From contig JAKSZT010053764.1 of the NCBI GenBank assembly GCA_026826555.1, forward strand, positions 33,296,778-33,360,777: DNA of 64,000 nt, written 5' to 3'. This document shows, one piece after another, positions 11,886 to 21,917 of the stretch. Source of the stretch: Tolypeutes matacus (lineage: Eukaryota > Chordata > Mammalia > Cingulata > Chlamyphoridae). Position 1 is the first letter of the stretch. The number at the start of each line of letters is the position of its first letter. The position numbers and the translations under genes are program-made. The notes beneath the pieces were generated by a model, which was given only the letters and a program-made list of their open reading frames with translations, did not search any database and was not told the DNA's origin.

Positions 11886-12870
11886 ATTAAGCCAATAATA
11901 ACAAGAAAAATCCTTTAGGGGAGAAAAAAAATTTGTTACCAGTAACCCAACATTCTGTAACATATATTTTAAGTTTCTTTTTTTAATTCAGACTTGTAAA
12001 ACTCAGTTCTGCAGAAAAAGTGTAAAAAGGATACTAGTCAAATGAATGAATGAAAGCAGAGGCAGAATGAATTGATGACTGCAAATCCTCATGCATTAGG
12101 AAAACTTAGTCATATATTCACTGTTGCTTTTTATTAAGAAACCTAAGCCTCCTGGAGGAGAAACATTATATAAATTGTACTGTTTTAAAATTGCTATGTT
12201 CATTATGAGGAGCTTAATTGTGGTCATCATTTACCAAAAAAAAATCAAAGTCTTGTCAAAGAATTTATAATAATGAATGTTTCTCATTAAAAATTAATGA
12301 ACAACTTGTTTATTCTAAAGGTAGGAGGTCTGTGGAATATCATCATTTTCCTTTCTTATTTAAAAGAATTCATATTCATGCAAATTAGATCCAAATTACA
12401 ACAGTTTAGGTGGTTACTTAGTACTACAGCTTATGGATTTGTTTATTACCATAGAAGCCAAATATATTTGTCAGCATAGGCTAGATTATGCTTTGATAAA
12501 CAAACCTTGAATCTCAGTGGTTTAGTAAAACAAAGATTTCTTTCTTGTTCATGCAAAAGGCAATTTAAGACAGTTTATAACTCACAGCACTTCCCCTCTA
12601 TGCAGTCAATCAGCAACGTGGCCTGCTTCCATCTTATACCTACCCCATTTCCACCGTTAGGATCACCGTGGAACTGAAAAAGAGACATAGAAAGTTATGC
12701 TGCAGCTCTTAAATGCTTCTACCTGGAAGTAAAACACATTACTTCTGCTCACAGCCCCATGCTACACAATTCTGACCAACTGCAAAGCATGTGGAATATG
12801 TGGGGAAGCACATAGGTATTTAGTAAACAATAGCATACCTGCAGAAAGCAGTATCAAAACTAACAGAAGG
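11886..12870. other. unique AT-rich sequence
   Basis: No recognised feature. Confidence 0.4.
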
Positions 12871-12873
12871 GAA

Positions 12874-12935
12874 TATAATTGTAGCAGTAATTTACTTATT
12901 TTAAAAGAAATGTGTTCTCAATTAGATTGGTGTAA
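12874..12935 (+). repeat. local direct repeat, copy 1
   Basis: Starts 'ATAATTGTAGCAGTAATTTA' and contains 'TGTGTTCTCAATTAGATTGG'. A diverged copy lies about 690 bp downstream. It matches no family I recognise. Confidence 0.6.
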
Positions 12936-13560
12936 TATATTACAAACTAGGTAGGTACCTCGAAGATTATTTATATAACATTGGGAGGAGAGAGAGGGCA
13001 GAATATTTTGGAACATAGCCCAGAGCAGTTCTGTATCTTAAAAACAATAAAGTAATGCATGAATCCATGTTGGTAATATAATTGCTGTTGTATCCATTTG
13101 ACGGTAAGCGTTCTATAATAATTGCTCTTAGTCCAAGAGGGATCGAACCATCAGTGCAAAAGGTATTTTGCAAATCCATGTCTCTAAGGAGAATGAAGGA
13201 GTTGCTTCCTCCAGTGTGGGGCTATAAATGGCACAGGCAAAACCCTATTCTTCAGATGGAAGCACTACACTGTTGAAATCTGAGCAAAGCTCTTTCTTGA
13301 CCAGATTAACTAGGAAGTGAGTGTTTTGCCTGGGAAGGGAAAGCTCGCCATTCTGAGGTCTTATTCAAGAAAGCACACAATTTAACTTCACTTTCTTCTT
13401 CATCCCTAAGCTAAAATAGCAAATAAATGAAGGACTGAGTTAATTAAATGCATATTTTTAAACATTCATCTGGCATTGATTGGCGTAGGCCACTTAGCGT
13501 AAAGTGAGGAAGAGTTAATGCAAGTGTCGGCCATCTCCTACAGGAGGTGACCTCAAGGTT
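12936..13560. other. sequence between two local direct repeats
   Basis: About 625 bp with no recognised gene or repeat. The two short overlapping ORFs on opposite strands are unsupported. Confidence 0.4.
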
Positions 13561-13561
13561 A

Positions 13562-13622
13562 TATAATTGTAGCCATAATTTATTTAGCTTAAAATGAATG
13601 TGTTCTCAATTAGGTTGGTAGG
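13562..13622 (+). repeat. local direct repeat, copy 2
   Basis: Reads 'ATAATTGTAGCCATAATTTA' and 'TGTGTTCTCAATTAGGTTGG', clearly alignable with 12874-12935 over about 60 bp. The flanks do not match. Confidence 0.6.
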
Positions 13623-13758
13623 CATTATAATAACACAAGTGGGATTTATATTTGCTTATGTCTTGGCTGTGAGGGTTTAGTTATTGGATTTGTTCGCCTA
13701 TAGTTAGTCCTTCAGTTCCCGATTCCTCCCAGTAAGATCGTAAGGTTTGTTCATTCTG

Positions 13759-13780
13759 ATTAATAGGGGCCCCTATTAAT
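13759..13780. repeat. perfect 22-bp palindrome
   Basis: The sequence equals its own reverse complement. Each half is ATTAATAGGGG followed by its mirror CCCCTATTAAT. A partial repeat of the arm (AATAATAGGG) follows directly. Confidence 0.9.
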
Positions 13781-14615
13781 AATAGGGATATTGGCATGGT
13801 TCTGCCAGTGGCAGTGAAGAAGCAGACACATAGTGCAGATGCCGAAAGACAACGTTATCTGCTAGCTTCTGTTTGGGGAACTATTTCTCCTCCCAGTACA
13901 GAATTCCAGTACCTTAAATTTGCCCCACGAATTGGTGCTTGATATGGAAAATTTACCACCACTGGGGCACCTCAGAATTCACTGTACGATTTATCTTGCT
14001 GGCATTTGTATTTTGCATGTGTACTTCATCTAATCTGCTGGTCCTCCAAGGCAGAAAAGCAGTTATTTGTTATATTCTGCTCTTGAATTTGAACCCCTGA
14101 ATTTGTTTAGACAGAAGAACTGAAGCAACTTTACCATTCCTCTGACAGATGTGGTCATGAAGTTTTAAAAATTAAACATGCAAATGGCTGATACTTTATC
14201 CACCCGAAACTCTGAATTTTTCAATCTTTGCACACAACCCAAGGGTGCAAATAATATTTTTATGAACAAATGTAATTATTATTATCATTTATTTGGAAGC
14301 AATACTTTCATGCAAGTTTAGAGATGGGGGGCTGGTCAGTCACTGGTCAGTCACATAAAATTCAGACCCACGTGCAACTTCATATTCCAGGGAAATATCT
14401 TGTTCTCTGCCCAGAGGCCATCTGCCTTGCTATGCAGGCTTTCACCAATACAAATTTATGGTTCTTGGGGAGAATAGAGACTTTTGGCTTTTGGGGGGGA
14501 CCTCTTATGCAACAGATTCAAGTAAGTGATCAAATCTGTGGAAAGTGCTGGAAATGAAAACTGTCACTGAAGCAAGAAGAAAGGTGTATGGATTTGTTCT
14601 CCAAAGCAAAGGGTG
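13781..14615. other. unique sequence
   Basis: No recognised gene or repeat. A short tandem 'GGTCAGTCAC' occurs twice at about 14334-14353. Confidence 0.4.
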
Positions 14616-14630
14616 TGCATTACCAACTCA

Positions 14631-14801
14631 TTTTTTTATTTTTTATTTTTATTTTTTTTTTAGATACCCTGGGCCCCGGGACCTTGTATATTTTGCTTGT
14701 TGTTCATTTTTGTTTTGTTTCAGGAGGCACGGGGAACCGAACTCGGGACCTCCCACATGGGAGGCAGGAGCTCAACTGCTTGAACCACATCCACTCCCCC
14801 C
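14631..14801 (-). mobile_element. DAS-type SINE with partial second monomer
   Basis: Antisense head at about 14725-14800 ('GGGAACCGAACTCGGGACC' B-box side, 'TTGAACCACATCCACTCC' A-box side). An A-rich linker (as T) and a truncated second unit ('CGGGACCTTG') precede poly(T). Flanks ACCAACTCA at 14622-14630 and 14802-14810 are identical target duplications. Confidence 0.9.
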
Positions 14802-14954
14802 ACCAACTCAGTTTTGTATGATGTACTTCAGTGGCTTTGTAACCTAAGAGAAGCAGTTTCTTCAAGTATGTCAGCTACATCAAGTGGAGGCTATGAGGAT
14901 TTTATATTTAAAGGTTGCATAACCAAATCTCAATTACTGAGATGCTTCCAGTCT

Positions 14955-15160
14955 CAGGAAAACACTGACCAGTGAAAAGAAAATTGGACTGGGCTTTCAG
15001 AGAACTGTGTTCTACCACTAAATCCTCCATTCGTTCTCAGTGTGATTCTGAGTTAACTTCTCTGATCTTGTTTAATTCTCTGTAATATGGGAATAATGGA
15101 ACTTACTTGGCAGAACCCTCCTGAGGCTTAAATAAGATAATGTGTATAATCCTCCTGAAT
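14955..15160 (+). repeat. MIR SINE, sense
   Basis: Pattern 'GGACTGGGCTTTCAGAGAACTG', then 'GTTAACTTCTCTGATCTTG', then 'CTGTAATATGGGAATAATGG', then 'CTTAAATAAGATAATGTGTA' follows the MIR order from head side to tail. It is nearly complete but diverged, and it abuts an LTR. Confidence 0.75.
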
Positions 15161-15165
15161 CACAC

Positions 15166-15587
15166 TGTGGTGGTTTGGAGCTATGTACCCCAGAAAAACA
15201 TGTTCTTAATCCTGTGGGTGTGAACTCTTATAAATAGGACCTTTCATGAGGTTACTTCAGTTAAGGTGTGGCCCAGCAAAAACAAGATGGGTCTTAATCC
15301 TATTACTGAAGATCGTATAGAAAGGCTCACAGAAAGGGAGAAAGCCAGAGGGAGAAGCCAGAAGCTGGAAGTCAACAGAACCCAGAAGAGAAGGAAAATG
15401 CCAGGAGAGGCTCAATGTGTATTGCCATGTGACAGAAAAGTCAAGGACCAAGGATCACTGGCAGCCAGCCCCAGAATGCCACAGTCTCCTGGGAGAAGGC
15501 ATCAGGCATTGCCTGATGTCCATGAGCCAATAAATTCCAGCCATTCCATTGCATGGTATTTACTTTAACAGTTAGGAAACTAAAACA
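15166..15587 (+). mobile_element. solo MaLR-like LTR, type B
   Basis: About 420 bp from 'TGTGGTGGTTTGGAGCTATG' to 'AGGAAACTAAAACA'. Contains 'CCAATAAATTCC', which supplies the AATAAA signal near the 3' end. This arrangement and the TG...CA ends match MaLR LTRs (MLT/MST/THE type). The flanks CACAC and TACAC agree at 4 of 5 positions. No internal region. Confidence 0.8.
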
Positions 15588-16140
15588 TACACACAATTAC
15601 TATTTATTCTTTTTCTCTTCCTTCTTCTTGATCTGATCAACAGGAAGGCTAAGATTACTAAAAAAGAAAAATTGATAGGGGAAATAAGTAGCTAAAATGA
15701 AGCTTTGAGATTATTAGACCATAGCAGAGATTTGATTTACTATATCTGTAGCACTCTTCATTCCTTTGAACATGAGGCATATTTTCAGAGTTGGAAGAAC
15801 AGAATAGATCCTATATTGTCAGATATTTCAGATATTTTTTGGTTTGAAAGCTATTGATTCAGCTAGGTCTTCTTAGCTGTCAAATTATGATGGAGGAGGA
15901 AGGACATTTGTACCAACAAATAAATAATACCAGAATCAAAGTATGGATAAGTTCTCTAGTATCCATTTATTCAACCCTTTTCATTTAAGTGTTTATTGAA
16001 TGCCTCCTTTATCCCTGACCCTCTAATGATGTTCATGGGTTCCTGCTAAAAGGGGCATCATTCCATAGTCTGGCAGGAATACCTCTGAATAACTTAACAC
16101 CACTTGATAAATTGGCTACTTGATGGATAATAAAACAATA
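15588..16140. other. mostly unique sequence
   Basis: Nothing firm. At 15963-16015 'TTTATTCAACC...TGTTTATTGAATGCCTCC' looks like a fragment of the old repeat seen at 10595. Confidence 0.4.
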
Positions 16141-16149
16141 AGAGAATTG

Positions 16150-16309
16150 GAATTCTACAAACAAGATGGCAAAGTCCAGTACTCTATCACCCCACAGCAA
16201 CACTGAAAAACCAGCAGAAACTGGCAGAACCAATATTCTCAGAGCTCTGAAAAGCTTTAACTGGGAAAGTGCCAAGTTAAGAAAAAAGGCAACTTAAAAA
16301 TGATGGGAA
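16150..16309 (+). mobile_element. L1 5'UTR-like segment, part 1
   Basis: Starts near 'CAAACAAGATGGCAAAGTCC', reminiscent of L1 leader/ORF1-proximal sequence, and ends in AAAAATGATGGGAA. The same 12-14 nt motif recurs at 16707 and 16831, where the sequence resumes with 'ACCATGTGAC'. I read 16310-16830 as insertions into this element. The 5'UTR identity is an inference. Confidence 0.5.
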
Positions 16310-16710
16310 GAGTGGAGCATGTGAGAATCCCTATATCTTTTGTGTAACATTTATGTAATCTAAGTATCTTTAAAAATAATAATAAATTTTAAAAAACTGA
16401 ACCAATAAGAAAAAGAAAATCAAAATAGAGCTAACAAAGATATTTAATTGGTAATCAAATAACTTCCAACAAAGAAAATCCTAGCGACAGATGTTCAATG
16501 GTGAATTCTGCCATAGTATTTTTAAACAAAACAATTTTATTTATACATATAAATAAAGCATAAATCCATCCAAAGTGTAAAATCAATGGTAGTTGCTGTA
16601 ATCATGTATTTGTGTATTCACAAATATGCTTCAGTCATTCTTAGGGCACTTTCATTACTCCAAAAATAATAATAATAACAAAAACAGACAAATCTCAAAA
16701 AAAAAAAAAA
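16310..16710. mobile_element. insertion carrying L1 fragments, A-tailed
   Basis: Contains an L1 ORF2-like segment (about 16440-16520, 'AATCAAATAACTTCCAACAA' then 'GGTGAATTCTGCC') and a T-rich stretch (about 16525-16690) resembling an L1 3'UTR read antisense. It ends in A14. The flanks AATGATGGGAA and AATGATGGGGAA bracket it as a target duplication. The mixed orientation may reflect an inverted (twin-priming) L1 insertion or two events. Confidence 0.5.
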
Positions 16711-16722
16711 ATGATGGGGAAA

Positions 16723-16830
16723 GTGGGTATAGCTCAGAGGTTTGAGCATCTGCTTTCCATGTACGAGGTCCCGGCTTCAATACCCATTACCTCCTACACA
16801 CAAAACAAAATAAAACAAAATAAATAAATA
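16723..16830 (+). mobile_element. DAS-type SINE, monomer
   Basis: 'GGGTATAGCTCAGAGGTTTG' (A-box side) and 'CGGCTTCAATACCC' (B-box side), then an A-rich AAAC/AAAT tail. It is flanked by AATGATGGGGAA and AATGATGGGAA, so it landed at or beside the duplicated site of the previous insertion. Confidence 0.85.
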
Positions 16831-17228
16831 AAATGATGGGAAACCATGTGACACTCTGACTGGCCCTTTCCCTACTTCCTGCCCAACTCGGTGCAGCACT
16901 AGCCCATGAGTCCAGTGCAGGCCCCTGGTCCCGGGTTCTAGAGTTAGCAGAGTAATCCTAATGCACATATTGGGGCACATGTATGCCTGTACCAATCTGC
17001 CAGTTGGCAACCTGAAGCACTGATCCAAGATGCTCTTCTCTAGATTGCTGGTCTCAGAACCTACCGAATGTAGAGGCTGCTGCTAAGTCTCCTAAAATAA
17101 AATAAGAAAACCACAGGTCTTGGGGCAAAGTATTACTAGTTGAGACATATAATAGCCTGGGACAAGTAGAAAAGGTAGTGAATATCTGGGGGAAATTGGG
17201 CATATTGGGAATATCCATGTTTATCTCT
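16831..17228 (+). mobile_element. L1 5'UTR-like segment, part 2
   Basis: Continuation of 16150-16309 after the insertions: a more GC-rich, stop-containing leader-like sequence ('GACTGGCCCTTTCCCTAC', 'CGGTGCAGCACTAGCCCATG', 'CTGGTCCCGGGTTC'). It runs into ORF2 with no ORF1 or endonuclease region between, so several kb appear deleted. Assignment to L1 is inferred from position. Confidence 0.45.
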
Positions 17229-18915
17229 GCTGCCACCACTATTATTCAAGTTCTAATCAGAGCACTTAGGCAAGATAAAGAAATAATAGGCATAAAAATT
17301 GGAAAGAAAGAAATTAGATTTTCCCTCTTTGTAGATGACATGATCCTATCTATAGAAAAAATACTGAAAAATCCACAACAAAGATACTAAAACTTATATA
17401 GAAATTTGGCAAAGTAGTGGAGTAAAAATCAACATGCAAAAATCAGTAGTGTTTCTGCATACTTGTAATGAACAATCTGAAGAGGAAACCAAGAAAAAAA
17501 TCCCTTTTACAGCAATAACTTAAAGAATTAAATATCAAGGAATAAATTTAACCAAGGATGTAAAGTAAAGGACTTGGATGTGGAAAACTGCATGATATTG
17601 CTGAAAAAAGCAAAGAAGACCTAAATAAAGGGAAGGTCATTCCACGTTTATGGATTAGAAAACTAAATGTTGTTAAGATGTCAATTCTACCTAAAGTGAT
17701 TTACAGATTTAATACAATCCCAATCAAAATTCCAACAGCTTTTTTTTGAAGAAATGGAAAAAAACAATCATCAAATTTACATGTAAGTGTAAGAGGCCCA
17801 GAATAGCCAAAACCATCTTCAAAAAGAAGAATGAATTTGAAAGACTCACACTTCTCGCTTTTGAAATTTACTACAAAACTATAGCTATCCAAACAGCACG
17901 GTACTAGCACAATGACAGACATATAGACCAATGGAATTTAATTGAGAGTTCAAAAATAAACCCTCACATGTACAGCCAATTGGTTTTTGACAAGGGTGCC
18001 AAATCCACCCAATTGGGAAAGAATAACCTCTTCAGCAAATGGCTCTGGGAAAACTAGATTGTGTTAGACAATGGTTTCTTAGACTTTATACCAAAAGCAC
18101 TAGAAACAAAAGAAAAATTAGATGAATGGGACTTCAACAAAATTAAAAGTTTTTGTAAATCAAAGGACTTCACCATGAAAGAAAAAAGACAAACTACAGA
18201 ATGGGAGAAAATATTTGAAAATCATATATGTGATAAGGATTTTATATCCAGAAAATATAAAGAATTCCTACAACTCAAAATAAATAAATAAATAAAGAAC
18301 TCAATTAAAAATGGGTAAAAGACTTGAATAGACATTTTTCTAAAGATATACAAATGGTCAAAAAGCAATGAAAAGATGTTCAACATTACTAGTCATTAGG
18401 GAAATGCATATCAAAATTACAGTGAGATACCATTTAACACCCACTGGAATAGATATCATTTTTTAAAAAGCAGAAAATAACAAGTGTTAGAGAGGATATG
18501 GAAAAACAGAAACGTTCATTTATTATGGGTGAAAATGTAAAATGGTACATCCTCTGCAGAAATAGTTTATCATTTCCTCAAAAAGATAAGCATAGAATTA
18601 CCATATGATCAGTCAATCCCACTTCTAGGCATATACCCAGAAGAATTGAAAGCAGGGAGTTGAACAGGTATTTGCACACTGATGTTCATAGCAGCTTTAT
18701 TCACAACAGCCAAAAGGTGGAAGCAACCCAAGTGTCCACAACAGATGAATGGATAAACAAACTGTGGTATATACATACAATGGAACATTATTCAGCCATA
18801 AAAAGGAATGAAGTTTTAATACATATGAAAACATGGATGAACCTTGAAGACATCATGTTGAACAAAATACACCAGATACAAAAAGACAAATACTGCATAA
18901 GTCTACTTATATGAA
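17229..18915 (+). pseudogene. L1 ORF2 pseudogene (RT to C-terminus)
   Basis: Decayed reverse-transcriptase/endonuclease ORF of a LINE-1, the protein that copies L1 RNA into the genome at nicked DNA. Recognisable: RT palm around 17230-17390 with SLFVDDMI, where the usual FADD catalytic motif has A changed to V; thumb-like sequence 17400-18060; and a C-terminal stretch 18660-18914 with DEWINKLWYIHTMEHYSAIK. ORFs are broken by stops and frameshifts (17391, about 18300, 18660). The N-terminal endonuclease and most of the RT are missing. It is non-functional. Confidence 0.9.
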
Positions 18916-19172
18916 ATGCCTAGAATAAACAAATTCATAGAGACAGAAGTTAGAATATAGGTTACCAGGGGCTGAGTGGGTGGGGAGGAATGGACAGTTA
19001 TTGCTTAATAAGTACTGACTTTTTGTTTGGGGTGTTGAAAACTTTTGGTAATGGGTGATGGTGATGCTAGCACGCAATTGCAATTCACATCACTGACTTT
19101 TACACATGAATGTTGTTAAAACGAGAAATTTTGAGTTGAACTATATGTTACCACAATAAACATTTTTAAAAA
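18916..19172 (+). mobile_element. L1 3'UTR
   Basis: Follows the ORF2 stop. Contains 'GGTTACCAGGGGCTGAGTGG', 'GGTAATGGGTGATGGTGATG' and an 'ACCACAATAAACATTTTTAA' end with AATAAA, the same 3'UTR type as the other plus-strand L1 copies here. Confidence 0.8.
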
Positions 19173-19239
19173 TTTTAAAAAACCTTAAGAATGCAAATAA
19201 GGGAGTTCCACATACTCAAAATAGGGATGAGAAGGTAGG

Positions 19240-19640
19240 TTGGAGGAACCCTCAGAAAGGAACTAATATATGGTGGGATTGGAAAATAGTGTAGGTGCTA
19301 TGGAAAATGGTTTGGCAGTTCCTCAGAAAGGTAAACATAGAATTACCATATGACCAGGCAACCCCACTTCTAGGTATATACCCAAAAGAATTGAAAGCCA
19401 AGATTAGAACAGATATTGGCACACCACTGTTCAGAGTGGCATTATGCACAGTTGCCAAAATATGGAAGCAACCCAAGTGTCCATCAACAGATGAATGAAA
19501 AAATAAAAATGTGATATACATGCAATGAACTAAAATATAAATAAATAAATAATGAATTTCTGATAAATGCAACAACATGGATGAAACTTGAAGAGTCATG
19601 ATAAGTGAAATACACCAGATAAAAAAGGACAAATATTTGT
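19240..19640 (+). pseudogene. second L1 ORF2 C-terminal fragment
   Basis: A separate copy of the ORF2 C-terminal region starting at 'GGTGGGATTGGAAAATAG'. The ORF at 19295-19498 reads [20 protein letters not shown], parallel to 18570-18680 of the previous copy. It ends before any 3'UTR ('GGACAAATATTTG') and is truncated at both ends. The spacer 19173-19239 is unassigned. Confidence 0.8.
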
Positions 19641-19654
19641 GAGGTGATCAGCAT

Positions 19655-20018
19655 GACGACATAAGACATCCCCTGGAAAAGCCTCCCCAGAAAGAAAAAG
19701 CCCAGAAACAGATGACTTCACAGGTGAATTCTACAAGAATTCCAAGAATTAACACCAATCCTGCTCAAACTATTGTAAAAAAATTGAAGAAGAGGGAAAA
19801 CTATCTAACTGATTCTCAGCATCATTATCTCAGCCAGATAAAGATAATACAAGAAACAAAAATTACAGACCTATTTCTCTTATGAATATAGATGCAAAAA
19901 TTCTCAACAAAATAGTTGCAAATCAAATCCAAAGTACACTTAAAGAATTATACACCATGATCAAGTGGGTTTCATCCCAGGGATGCAATGGTTGTTCAAC
20001 ATAAGAAAATAAATTAAT
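19655..20018 (+). pseudogene. L1 ORF2 pseudogene, upstream half of split element
   Basis: Starts in an endonuclease/RT linker ('CCCAGAAACAGATGACTTCA') and continues through RT motifs ('CATGATCAAGTGGGTTTCAT', 'AAGAAAATAAATTAATGT'). It is cut at 20018 by a younger L1 and resumes at 21918 without loss of sequence. ORFs are broken by indels. Confidence 0.85.
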
Positions 20019-21903
20019 GTAAAAGGTAGGAAAACATCTTCAAGATCTGATGGTAGGCTGTAGTTTCTAAACCTTACACCCAAAGCACGAGCAATGAAAG
20101 AAAAAATATATAAATGGGGCCTCCTCAAAATTAAACACTTTTGTTCTTCAAAAGACTGTCAGGAAAGTAAAAAGGCAGCCTACTTAATGGGAGAAAATAT
20201 CTGGAAACCACATATTTAATAAGGATTTGATATCCATGTTATATAAAGAGATCATACAACTCAGTGATAAAAGACAAACAACCCAATTTAAAAATGGGCA
20301 AAAGACTCTTGAATAGACATTTCTCCAAAGAGGAAATAAAAATGACCAAAACACATATGAAAAAATGCTCAACATCACTAGCTACTAGGGAAATGCAGAT
20401 CAAAACTACAATGAGATACCATTGCATGCTTTAAAGAATGGTCATTATTTTAAGAAGAAAAGAAAGGAAAACCACAAATGTTGGAAAGGATGTGGAGAAA
20501 CAGAAACACTAGTTCACTGTTCATGGGAATGTAGAACGGTACAGCCTCTCTGGAAGATAGTTTGGCAGTACCTCAAGAAGCTGAATATAAAGCTACCATA
20601 TGATACAGGAAACCCATTTCTAGGAATATATTCACAAGAACTGAAAGCAAGGATGCGAACTGACATTTGCACACCAATGTTCATAGCAGCATTATTCACA
20701 ATTGCTAAAATATGGAACCAGCCCAAGTGTCCAACAACCAATGAAAGTATTAAAAAATGTGATATATACACCCAATGGAATACTATTCAGCTATAAGAAG
20801 AAATGAAATCAGGATGCATATGACAATATGGATGAACCTAGAGGATATTTATTATGTTGAGTGAAATAAACCAGACACAAAAGGACAAATATTGTATAGT
20901 CTTATTAATATGTACTAAATATGATGAGCAAAGTCAAGGGGGTAAACTCTAGATTATGGGTTCCTAGGAAATAGAATGTGGGTTGAGAATGAGAGCTGAT
21001 GCTTAATGTATGTAGCATTATTAATAAGGTTAATTGTAAAAGTGTGGAAATGAATAGAGTTAGGGATAAAACATTATAATGGGTATAACTAACACTGCTG
21101 ATTTATAAATGTGATTGTGGCTGAAAGGGGTTGTCTGTGGATGTAAATGTCAATTGAAAGGAAACTAGAGAATGATCTAGGGAGTCTATAACAGTGACTG
21201 TGTTGGTGGATGAAGATTGTGGTAAATAGTATACATATAAGAATGCTCTTCTTTTACAAGGTGCTAAGAATATGGTGACAGGAAAATTACAACCAATGTA
21301 ACTTATGGATGATAGTTAATAGTAATACTGTAATATTTTACAGCAATGGCAAGAAGATATTATTTCAATTCTAAGGGACAACAATAGAGGGGTATAAGAG
21401 AGCACTGGATTTTCCTTTTGGAGTAATGAAAACATTCTGAAATTGACTGAGGTGATGACAACACAACTCTGTGATGCAAATGAGAGCAATAAGAATACAC
21501 TTTGAAGGAATTGTATAAAACATGAGACTGTATAACATGGAATCCAGTGGTGGATGGTGGACTGTAGTTAACAGGACAAATATGAGAAAGTTTTCTCCTG
21601 AATGATAACAAATATATAATACTAATATATGTTGTTAATAATTGAGTGGGTTGGCGGGGGGGAAATACACCAAATGTAAGATATGGGTTGTAGTTAATAG
21701 TAATATTTTGACAATGCTCTTTCGTAGTTTGTAAAAAATGTTTCACAAACAATGCAAGGTATCAGTGGTGGGGAGATGTGTGGGGCCCTTGTATGAAAAT
21801 AGGTGTGTTTGTTTTGTAAATTCAGAAAGTTTACTATGCATTTATTGTTTATGTGTGTTCATGTATGAATGATATACTTCAATAAAATTTTATTTAAAAA
21901 AAG
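20019..21903 (+). mobile_element. 5'-truncated L1 inserted into an older L1
   Basis: A 1.88-kb L1 flanked by identical 14-bp copies of GAAAATAAATTAAT at 20005-20018 and 21904-21917, ending in 'TAAAATTTTATTTAAAAAAAG'. It starts in late ORF2. The ORF at 20422-20796 carries the C-terminal cysteine-rich motif ([19 protein letters not shown]). A long 3'UTR of about 1.1 kb follows, longer than that of the host L1, suggesting a different subfamily. The short ORF on the opposite strand at 21360-21752 lies in this UTR and is a chance frame. Confidence 0.9.
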
Positions 21904-21917
21904 GAAAATAAATTAAT

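Noticed and set aside
17178..17390. Possible intact reverse transcriptase
   Set aside because: Only a fragment remains; the catalytic motif reads FVDD and stops follow, so it is a decayed L1.
21360..21752. Minus-strand ORF of 130 codons
   Set aside because: It is antisense to the long 3'UTR of the inserted L1; there is no independent support.
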